Positions 26,612 to 38,600 of a stretch of 64,000 nucleotides of DNA are shown here, one piece after another. The stretch spans positions 72,266,984 to 72,330,983 of the forward strand of contig NC_088300.1 of assembly GCF_032854445.1 (NCBI RefSeq). Reading direction: 5' to 3'. The notes under the pieces are model-generated. The model was not told where the DNA came from and made no database searches. It saw nothing but the letters and a program-made list of their open reading frames with translations. Source of the DNA: Liolophura sinensis. Taxonomy: Eukaryota; Mollusca; Polyplacophora; Chitonida; Chitonidae. Made by a program: the position numbers and the translations under genes. Every line of letters begins with the position of its first letter. The stretch's first letter is position 1.

Positions 26612-29600
26612 GTGAGACCAGTGCTCACACATTAAAAATCCATCAAATGATATAATCCTTCATCGCTTTTCTGGTATTGCAGCTTGAAAGTCACGCAGGC
26701 ATTATGTTATTAAAATGTCAAGAATACATATTACTTTCGTCTCGTGTTAGACAGCCTTAGGGAATGTCGAAATTTATGATGACATTGCATGTATTGCTTT
26801 CCATGCTCTAGGTTAACATCAGTTTATATATAACATCTACCTGCATTCATACATTATCAGTGGCTCATATTCTTTTCAAGTACATGTATATTCCACTGCA
26901 CTGCACTGCATTACATGTACAGATTAGTCAGATGAGTAAATCCTGTATACCTGGTTGTTCCACCTTCAGAACACATGCTAAGGGAAGTGACCTGCTAAAT
27001 CTTATAACCGTACATGGTACATTGTAAGAAAGATAAAAACCAAACACAAGAACAAACTCATAACATATCAGAACATATATTTAATTTTTCATTTTTCTTG
27101 CCTTATATTAGGTCGATATGATTGCAGCATTGCTGAAGTCACGTTAAGTAATAATCATTCATTGATTTGTTCTGTCAATATCACAAACATATACCTGTGT
27201 TTTCAAATGAATCCTGTGTTTTATCTGTATGATACCGGGTATACCACATTGTAGATCTATTCCCATAGGTATCGCCTTGTCATGATGTTACATAGTACAC
27301 CTCACCATATATTGTGTCAAAACATGGGGGAAATATTGTGTGCTTGTAAATATCATGTGGCATTGTTCTTCTAATTATATTGGTACATAAGATACTATTA
27401 TTACATAATAACACGATATCTGAACATTTATGACCCCAAGGGTTGATCCTCGAGTGTCAAAAGTACTGTATTTTTTATATGGCAGTTAAAAACTGGAAGG
27501 CTACAATATGCAGATGTGTGCATTATAAATTAGTGTCATTACATTTCTACTTATCTGATTTTTTATTAAGCTTTGAGATATTTGATGCTAATAAACTTAC
27601 GTGCTTGCAATCTTTCGTCATACTTGATTGCATGTATGCTGTTGCTGTGAGCAAAAATATGTAACAAAAAAAAAAAAGATTTTCATTGCAGCATCAGATT
27701 ATTGCATCACTAATGGAAATATGGCAAAAACTGTACATACTTAAGCCACATTGTAGCCAAGAAGTTTAGTTTATATGCCAGATTTGCTGGCCATCAATTT
27801 CAATAGCTTTTCAGTTTGATTTGCTTTGTTGGCATGATTACAAGATTTACAAGAAAGGCTCACTAACATGCACTTATACATACAGATATATGTTTTATAG
27901 CAATAGAACTTCTTGAGTATTTGTTCACAGTTGCTTGTACTTGGTATGATGTATTTGGGAGAGATTGGGGATTTTTTTCCAATTCTGCCCTATTCTGGTT
28001 CCCATAATCTCCTCTGATGGATGTTAGTATTAGTCAAGGCAGCTGGGCCAGTCTGAGGGTAGTCTGCTGTGATTACACATATTGATTGTGGCCTTGTATT
28101 GAGCCCTGGCCCAATGTAACAGTTGTTTCTCAGACCACACAGAGGAAATAAAACATTTCAAGGCTTCTTGTAGAGGAGCTGTCATACGCTGAAATGCCTT
28201 GTTTCCCTGAAGCCATCAGATGCCTTAATACTGTTTCTAGGAAGGGAGAGTAAATCCCCTGGTGTCCTGAACTCCCCTGTTTTCTCTCATCAACCTGGCA
28301 AGGAATGACGTATACCAGTAATGGTGTAATTATTTCCTTTGTCCACTCGTGCCACAGCTTTATTCGTTCACACCCACCGCTGAAGTGTTTCTCTTTGTCC
28401 CCTCCACACTACCCCCCACCATTTCACAGTAAGGAAGGAGAAAGATAAAAATGTGTTGGATTATTGATGAGAAGACGTTGTACATTATTCATCAACCAGT
28501 TCTCTCCCCTTGCCCTTTGCAACACTGTTTCTGCCAATTACATGTAGTAATTGCCAACTAGTGATGATGTATTTGTTTCCTGTTGAGCAAGTCCCTAAAC
28601 AGCTTGTCTGGAAGAGTTAATTCTTACAGTGGCCCGATTGATGAAAAAAGTGGTTTGTCATTGGACATGGCATGAAGACCAATCAGTTTATATTCAGTTG
28701 TCATTCTACAGTGTCATTTCATTTCGCTGGCTCTGCTGGCTTTCTTGTAAAATTGTAGTTTAATCAGATTTTGAGATGAAGGTAATTTTTTTTATCTGAG
28801 TAATTTTGTTTTCACTTTAACTCTCATTTATTCTTGGCGTTAGTGAGTTAAATCCTGGTGCACTGGGAATTTTGAACAACTGTTTCTAATGTTCAGGGAA
28901 TATGGACATCATATTTATATCCTCTGTGAAGCTCTGTGAGTCCTGAGTCAGACATTTTATTATGTGCCCCTGTTTACCTAGATGACTGTTATAAGACAGT
29001 GCCACAAGTGTTTATCATGTGTCTTAACTGGAGAAAAGCAATGATCACATTTTTTAGGTATACTCTAATTCTTCTACAATTTGGGACAATATTAGTAGTG
29101 TTGAAAGTAGAATATTACATTTTTGGGCCAGCCTTTCGGAAAAGTAAAGATTTGAGTATGTTGTTCATTAGATGGTCAAACCATATGAGAAAAAAGAAAC
29201 TCAATATTCCTGCTAGAATTACATATACATTGGCTAAAATGAGCAGACCAGGTGTCCCAGAATGTAGAAGAAATAGGGTAATTCAGGTAAAAATAAATAT
29301 TGTTACTTTGTTCAAGTTAGATTAGTTTTGTAGTTCACTGAGTCTAGTTATATTGTCTTGAATGTGTCCCTTGATTCATACATACTTCTAATTTCCCTGA
29401 TACAGTCCTTCTATAGCATGCATGTGCCATAAGCAGATGTATGTGTACCTTTCATGTAAATGAAAAACACATTTTTTCCCCCAACTTAATCCCTGAGAGA
29501 ATTACTTTTGTCATTCTCTGGCACACATGAGTGCATGTCATGCATGCTCTTCTACATGTATCTGTTACAAATTTGTGACTGGCATGTTAATGTATAGTAC

Positions 29601-32600
29601 ACATGTACATAGTCGGAACACTTGCGTGTGTTGTGCAAGAAAATATCTCGCTGAAATTAATATTAAATGTAAAATACTAAATAACAAATAACTTGTGGAT
29701 ATACATGCACTGTGTGGAGGTTGGAGTGTTACTTTAGTCTTCTAGACATGCATTCCTAACGTATTTGTACTTTTATGACTAATTATCTTTATTTTGTATA
29801 ATTATCATTATTTTATACACGTACATGTGTGTGGTAAAATGATAATGGCAGGAATTTCACATGTTATAGCTGATAGAAAAAAGTCTAGCTTCTAAAGTTC
29901 AGGTTTAGCACATCATGTGCATAGGTAAAGTAACTATGACATTACATTCTATATGTATTTCTGCTTGAGTGTGAAAACCTAGCCCCCTGAGGACAGTTTA
30001 ATCTTGTTATGCTGTAGGCCTTTTACAGTCAAATGAAAATATTCAGAATAGACCTTAACTTTTATGAACCTGTAGAAAACATAGTGTTATTTATTTGGGC
30101 TATCTAATTAGTTAATTATCAGCAAAATGAACTTTGTTTTGTTTGTAGTTGGATATAAACTACACAGAGTAATTTTAGGAGACCACTTTGAAGATGCAAT
30201 GAAACTGTATATGTACACCACATATGCTGTTAGAATGTAGAATGTGAGAAGCAAATATTTGACTGGCCTGTTTTTAACGTATATGTGAAGTTTTGCATTT
30301 AACCAAGTTTTAGGAGAGTGATTTTAAGGTATGCCAAGAAGTACATTTTCTCAAACAAAATATTAACAGTGAATATATCAGGTAGTATATTAGGATACAC
30401 ATGTGTATTGTCTAAACTTGTTTTTTTATAACTACACCTTAACTTGTAACTTTAGATGACATGTAAGTCTCTAAAGAAAAGCAACACTTATTGTCCATTA
30501 TAAAGTTATCTGAGCAAACAGCTGGGGTGGGGGAGACCCTGACAAGATTCTGTGTTTGTAATTGTAGAATTCTTCCTTTATTAGAAAGTTTGACATTTGG
30601 ACTACAGGTGTATTAATCATAATGAAATCTTATACTTGCACTACACAATGAAAACTATGAGTCTTGTGCTTGTTATGCGTCACCGTATTCTTATCTGAAG
30701 GATTTATATTACATGTACCCATAGAAGTATAGGGAAGGAAAAACGGAGTCATGTCCACACTACATGAATGTTCTGACTGTGTCACAGAGATACCTGAAGC
30801 TTACATGTAGTCTGGTTTGTAGAGCTCATTGTTACGAGTAAAAGATCTTTCTCTATCCTGAATGGATAATTTCCTTGAACATGCCCTTGTGGTATTCCCC
30901 ACATAGTTTTACCTTTCTCTGGGTGGGTCATTTGTTGGGATTTGTGAATGATTTTAAGGAAAAACATGATTTCATGCAGAAGTATTTCACAAATACGACA
31001 CAAAAGGGCTCTTTTATCTTAGAGCTTACATGCCAATGTCTATAATAGCTTTTTAGTTATCGGCTGGAGAAATACAGAGGTTTGGTAATTTTTTTTTCTT
31101 TGCTATGATATCCTCTTTTTTTTGTATGTTTAAGTGCAGTGGTCAAGCCATGTACATGCACCTCATCTCTGGGTAGGTCATTCACGTGATGAGAAGTTGT
31201 ACTGTAGGTCAAAAAGATGAACATCTATTGAAAGACTTGCACCATGTATTAGGGAGTGACTGAATTAGCTTATGTGTATAGACATACCTGTAGTCCTGCT
31301 GTACCTATCATAGAACCTACCCACCTTTTATAGCTACATCTGTCTGCGTTTTGAAGGGAATATCTTGTTCATTTGTTGATTCCTTACGTATTTGTTGTAT
31401 AATTTAAAGTGTGGGGGATTACCTGCATTATTCCTGAATACTTTGACTGTGGATGCTGATAATCAAGTGATGAATTACATGTATCATTTTAGATAGACAT
31501 CGTGGTGTACAAGGATATACCTATGTGTACGCAAAGTGAGGATTTGAACTCTTATTTGTGTTTAGCCTGATACCAGACTGAAAACTGTCTGTGTACACAT
31601 ACAATGTACTTACATACGGAATGTCTGTGATGTCAACATGTGGGATTTACTTGTTCTGATGGGATGGAAAGTTTGTGATATGAATGCCATGGGAACCAGC
31701 AAGGATTCACAGCAAGTTAATGTTGATTTCAGGTGTGAAACTAGTTATTGGTTGAGTACCCGTATATTGTTAACTGATACTAAATCATCTGTTCAACCAC
31801 TGAACTAGTAAAGGAAAACATATTTATTTGTTAGTAATGTCAGAGTTAGTTCTTTGATATACAAACCAGTTTTTACCTAAATTTTACCTAAATGGGATGA
31901 TGGGATTCTTGTGTAATTTTTACCGGAGGTAATTGTTATTTTAATTTATTTTAAGTAGTGAAACATGAAGAAGAAAAAAACGGATAAATATTTAACACCA
32001 AATCTACTGAAATAAGCACATAACTTTTTCTCTTAAAAGAATGCTTTTATGTGGATAAATATTTGAATTTGTATACTGTAATTGATTTCCTCCTATTTTG
32101 TGGTACATATTGTTATTGCATTTGCATTTAAAGAAATTGTTGTATTTCTTATCAATTTAAAGTTTTCTAGAAGCCCTCCAGTGTCTCATCCTATAGACAT
32201 GACCATTGTCATATAAGAGAAAAACATCCATCCTAAAGATCAAAATCAATGCATATATTAAGCAACATCATGCTATCTGTATTTATACCTACAACATCAC
32301 GATATCCGTATTTATACCTTCAACATCACGATATCCATATTTATACCTACAACATCACGATATCCATATTTATACCTACAACATCATGATATCCATATTT
32401 ATACTAACAACATCATGATATCCATATTTATACCTACAACTTCACAATATCTATATTTATACCTACAACATCACAATATCTATATTTATACCTACAACAT
32501 CACAATATCTATATTTATACCTACAACATCACAATATCCATATTTATACCTACATTGCCTTCATACTACTACAACTGTCCCTTTCCATCAAATTTCTGAT

Positions 32601-35600
32601 TTTTGTACTAACCTAAATCGTTCCTGGTTATATACAACATATCACCAGCTAATTTCTGGTAGTTGTGATGTGGAATCTGACTTGTATGAATTGATCGGGT
32701 ATTGGTTTGACCTTTCCACACCATCTGGTAAAACCCCTGGTTCATTATGTGGAGGGTTTGTTGTCTTCCCCCACTCATGTTGTCCGGGGAGTCTAGTGTG
32801 CTGACTGGAGCAATTCATTGTCTGTGTATACACATCTTTACATTTCAAGGAGAGCATGATATCTACTGATAGTTTGTGTTTAGCTTGGATTGTGTCAACA
32901 GCTAAAAGCGTGATCAGCCAAACTGATGTTACAAGGATAGGAAATAAAATCCCATTGATTTCTGTCTGCTCCATTTGTCTGATCTGTCCATATTGTGTAA
33001 CTTGAGCCAACATGTATAACTGCCAAAATAAGGATGGGATGCTCTGTTTTGGTCTCTTTAAAAGTTTGCAAAGGTCTGGTTGGAAGTCGGCTGTGCCTTT
33101 TAGGGTTTCAAATACTTAAGTGTCACAAGTTTTTTCATACGTGTGTAATATGTGTTTTAGACTAAGTCTAAGCAGGGAGTGACTGCTCAGAATTGATGAA
33201 AGTGAACTCACCAATAATCAGTATTTACTGCCCTGTTTACATGCCAGATTTAAACTTTTCAGTATGACATCTGTGCATTATTTTATAGTCTTCATCTTGC
33301 ATGGGGCCAGGTACCCTAGATGTGTTTGTGCTAACGTGTTTGTGTTTGCGTTGACAGGAAACAGGACCTCCGAGAATTGAAGATGTTACAGAAGCTGGAG
33401 AACAAACAGTACCAGGATTTGGTCTACAAAGCACAGATGGCCAGAGAGGCCCAGGAGAAGAAGTTTGAACAGGAAATGGCGGTAAGTACGATAAATTTGA
33501 ACAGGAAATGGCGGTAAGTGCCAGAAGTTTAAGCAGGAAATGGCGGTAAGTGCCAGAAGTTTGAGCAGAAAATGACAGTAAGTGCCAGAAGTTTAAGCAG
33601 GAAATGATAGTAAGTACCATAAATTTGAGCAGGAAATGCCGGTAAGTGCCAGAAGTTTAAGCAGGAAATGACGGTAAGTGCCAGAAGTTTGAGCAGGAAA
33701 TGACAGTAAGTGCCAGAAGTTTGAGCAGGAAATGGCAGTAAGTGCCAAAAGTTTGAGCAGGAAATGGCGATAAGTGCCAAAAGTTTGAGCAGGAAATGGT
33801 GGTACATACTTAAGTTTGAGCAGGAAATACTGTAAGTGTGAGCAGAAAAGGTTTCCAATAGATGAACAAGGAACCATTCTACAACACTGTTTATCATGTG
33901 TACCATTATGATGCATCTCTTCATTATATCATATGGAAGTAATTCCAGAGGCAAGTTGTCAGTGATTTGCAAAACAGGCCACAGGAGTGTTATTGGTGTG
34001 TCATTAGATAAAAATTGAATGGAATTGAATTACTTTGATTACAGTATTAAACATCTGAATAAAACATATGCAGTAAATGACCTAAAATTTTGCCTGTAAT
34101 TAAGTTGCACATGATGCCGGATTCTACAGCTTCAGTTGATCATAGTGTTTTCAGCACCAAAAGTAATATTTTATGATATTCCTTTGCCTACAAAGAAGAA
34201 CCAGTTCTTAGATCATTTGGCATATTTCAGTTGATTATTCCTATAGACTAAACATGGGCCCCGATAGCACAGTTGGTAGGGCGTCCTCTTCGGGAGGCAG
34301 TAGATCCAGGGTCAATCCTGAGTCACGTGACACCTAAAACCTTAAAAGAGGCAGTTGTAGAAATATATAATTTTTTTCTAATCTTTCCACTGAAGCTTCC
34401 TCGCTTGGCGTTCAGCATGAAGTTCTAGCTTCCTCACTTGGCGTTCAGCATTAAGGGGATAGTGCAACAACTGGTTGACCTTTATCAGTATAATGGCTTG
34501 GGTGGGGTGGCTTACTTGCCTTCAGAAAGTCATCTCAGTGAAGCAGCTCTAGGTAAAAGAGCAGTGGAAATCCGTCCTGCAACTAGGAGGCACATTACAT
34601 GCACTCTAAGGACTCCTTTGTCTGAATGATAGTTAAGTACTCGGTTAAACCCCAAGCAAATCTAACCAGTAATGTTAAATTCCATTTCAAAGAAGAATTT
34701 ACTGATACCTCTGTGCATATGTGAGTGTAGTGTGTACCCATTGTACCACTTTCAGTCACCAGACTCAAGCATTTCTCTTCTCTTCTCCCCTGGTCTCTAG
34801 GTATTAATAAAGACCTATGAAAGTGACATGGAAACTCTTACAAGAACCCAAAAACTTCAGGTAGAAAAAGCAGAAACCACTCAGGCCAATGACATGAGGA
34901 ATGCAGCCAGGAGAATCAAAGCTGATCAGGTAAGGGTCAGGTGAATCATTTATGTCATCAGTTTTGATGTATCTCTGGCTGTTAAACAGCTGTTGAACAT
35001 CAGATTTGCCTTTTTCATGCACAGGTGGAAATTCATGTAATATGTATGAAGATCACAAGATTTTTATCAAGTATGGCAACATAACATTTATACAATTTAC
35101 AATTTATTGTCAGTAAAGCCCACCTTGCAACCCAATCGACAAATTTAATTCAGTGGAAAGATAAAAAAAAAATATATATATTTTCAATGTTACTAATAAT
35201 CTTCCATTTTTATAGAGTGGCCTAATGCAAGAGGACAAATCTAATCACATACTGGCTTAAAGCTCGAGATGGCTTTGCTGTTATATACAGGTGAAGATAA
35301 ACCATCAGTAAAGTACATATGTACTAATAAGTAAGTTCTACATATATCTCTGATCTATATATTCATATTCCCATGTGATAGGAAAGGGAGCTGCGAATGT
35401 TCAAGGAATCCCAGAAACAGGAAATGAAGCTGTTGCGACAAGAGCTGGATTTACTGCCCAAGGATCACCGCAAAGAGATGTTTAGGAAAAAGAAAGAGGA
35501 AAAAGAAATTTCTCTGGCAGAAAAGGTAGAGTATATCTGTACATATAAGTCTTCATGATCTGTCAAAGGGAGATAACTGATTAACCAGACAGCAAAGATG

Positions 35601-38600
35601 TGGACAACATAATACAGTTTTGCACACATGCTTTATTATGGCAAGGTTCTGAAAGTAAAATAATTTATCAAATTTCTTTCCAGGAGCGAGTATTTTTGGA
35701 GTCCCAGAAGGACATGATGGACAGACACATGAAACAGCTGTCTGATTCACATAGACAGAAAATTGCCTTTGTAGAAGGACAGTTTTTACAACAGAAGCAA
35801 CAACTTCTCAGGAGTGAGTAATTGTACATGTATATCTTTGAAATGTGTTGAAGGTTCATGGCTTTTAATGACAATTTTATGTGTGTACATGGAAAATATA
35901 TCAGCACATTGTTGTTAAGTAAGTATTGTGAATGTTATGTAAGGAGACAGTTACTTAAGATGTAGACTACATCATGTATAAAACTACATATGGTGTGACT
36001 GGTACAATATGCAGCAGTGTTGATTTACAAAGACAGTCAAAATTCGTAGAACTGTGAATACCGCAATGAATAAATCAATAGCTGCTCAAAACATCAAAAT
36101 CCATGTTCAAGTTTCCTGTGGCAGTTTCCTTTGTAGTAAGGCAGATTTTGCAGCAAAGCGACTTTATTTGTGGCATGAGGTCATCACATCACAGCAGGTT
36201 GGAAATATGCCAATACATTTACTAATTTGACATCTTAACAATCACATGTAAACTCTTGACAGAATTTGTTATCTATTTATTAAGTTCTAAGTTCTAAAAC
36301 TGTTAAACTTAGTTCTTTCAAAGTCTTGCGTTATTGTTTTTTCATACTTTCTTCAGCAGCAGATGTATTCTACTATTTTGAGTGATCTATCTGTAAAACA
36401 ATGTTACATTTTAATGTGAGTCACCTTGCTGTTGTAACACCATCCAGGGTTTTCTTTTGTCTTGAGACAAAGAGTTTACTCTTTTTTTATTTATTGTTTG
36501 TTACCAGGTAGAGAAGCAGCCATTTGGGAGCTGGAAAAGCAACAACTCCATGAAAAACATCAGCAAGCTAAGGGGCAACTAAAAGACTTGTTCTTCCTAA
36601 AGAGACACCAGATGCTCAATAGACATCAGAAGGTGAGCCCTGCTGATGGGATAAACCCTGTGTATTGTGCATAAGAGAGGTTTCTGTAGACATGCTAAAA
36701 ATATAGGGTATGTGTAGGTATCGGTGGTCAGTAGATATGGGCTTCATGCTTCAAGGTGGTTATGAAAACAATGGCTTTAAGGGCTTTCTTACGCTCATAT
36801 TGTCAGCAGGAATACCTCACCATACTTCAGTTTGTTAACCCCACTGATAAACATAGGCTCATTCTTCGTTAAAACAGCATGCATGATCACCGAGCTATCG
36901 AACAGCCAATGAAATAGCTGAAATTCCTTGGAGACAGGGAAAATCCATACACAAAATATTATTGGATGGTTTAAACCTCTATATCATCATGACAGACTCC
37001 ACATGAAAGCTGGACAAGAGAAGTGTGAAGTAGATTAAAAAAGAAATTTTGGCATCAGTGAACTAAAAGCTTTTCAGAAAGCTGTTCTCACAAATTGGGA
37101 AAATGATAAGGCTTGTGTGTGTGCCGACCGGCAGTGAAAATTTCACTGTGCTTCAAAGCACTCGCATCATTGATGACTCAAGACCACAACAACTGATCAA
37201 CCAGTTTGTCCAAACTGTTGGAAGGCTATACCGTTGTCATAGTATTCCTACAAGCATGCTTGTCAAAATACCACAGCATAAACTTACTGCCAATTGGTTT
37301 CCCAGTTTGCGCCCACCACAATGGTGGCAGCCATCATTAAGGTGAAATGTTCTTGAGAATGGCATAAAATTCTAATCAAAATAAACACATAAAACAACCA
37401 ATAAGCCCCTAGATATACAGTAGGAGGTGGCAGGTATAGTTCCAGCTCTTGCTGCAGCCTTAAGTCAGGAGATGTGTTAGGTACATAATGACAAATGCTT
37501 TCCTCCATAATAAGAGTGAAATATTCTTGAAAAAATAAGGGAATTAAAAGGTTTGGTTACTGACTGTGTAGGCAAAGGGGAACAACTCTTTGAGGAATAA
37601 GATTTCAGGTGTTGCATCTATATTTTATGTCAATCCACACATAGTAAGTAACTCCTCCACCTCCTGGCGAATCAACAAACAATGTGAAATCGTGGTAATT
37701 CCAAGATCTTGATCCTCATTCATTATGTTGGTGCTGTAGTTAGCAAAATAATTAATCTTATTGACCTTCCAGGATATGAAAACAATATATGTCTGAAAAG
37801 TTATAGAATGAACAGAATTGGGAACTTGTAAAACTCCTTCCTGCCTTCCCTATCAAGGCAGTCCAAAGCCCAGCTTCTGACGTACATGTATCGGTGATTT
37901 CTGAGGAGAGTTCAGCTAATGCAATGAAATACAACTATCACAGAACAGCTAGTGTTCAGAAACACTTAAGATTTATACTATATATTACCAATAAATAAAG
38001 CACAAATAATAAATTCTTGTCTTCTATTGTAGGCCTACATTTGGATTTAGCATAACAAGCGTATCATGTTTTGGTCTAGCTCTGTTCCATAAGCTTACCT
38101 TGAATACCTCTGTACTTCTCGTGCTGGCTTCAATACACTACTGTTGGCCACCAAATATTATATCTGTCTGTACTCGTAGTGGTCTCAGATGTCGATTCCA
38201 GATAGATGTCCCTGTGTGTCATCACTAGTAAATCCCGGCAAGCATGAACCTGGTGGAAGCTAGATAAATTCAAACTCCAACCACCATGTTTGAATGTAAC
38301 CGCCTCACAGCCCATACAAGGGAGATAACTACAGACACTACTAGCAATCAGCATATTTTGTATATTTTGTTTTAGTCTTAACTTTAGTTATTTGGGAAAT
38401 GTTTTAGTGATCAGTGTTGATTATGGGTTCCATCGAGGTCATTACTGGTGCGACTGATCCTAAACAATTAGCCCATGTGTGTCAAAAGGTCAAACTAGTC
38501 TAATAGTAGTAGTGGCAGTGATTCCCCTCACTGTTAGTATACTGTGTTGGTGGAGAAGACCAATGTAGTGGAAGACAATTTGTCATTAGTTATAAGAAAA

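Noticed and set aside
28936-29325. 129-codon plus-strand frame
   Set aside because: No recognisable motif, no convincing splice borders with compatible phase, and AT-rich composition like the surrounding intron.
33237-33972. Overlapping minus-strand frames over the 32-bp array
   Set aside because: Antisense shadows of a tandem array; the plus strand holds a conserved exon.
34256-34330. A functional tRNA gene
   Set aside because: A- and B-box-like strings are present, but no acceptor-stem pairing or proper cloverleaf can be drawn; the downstream body marks it as a SINE.
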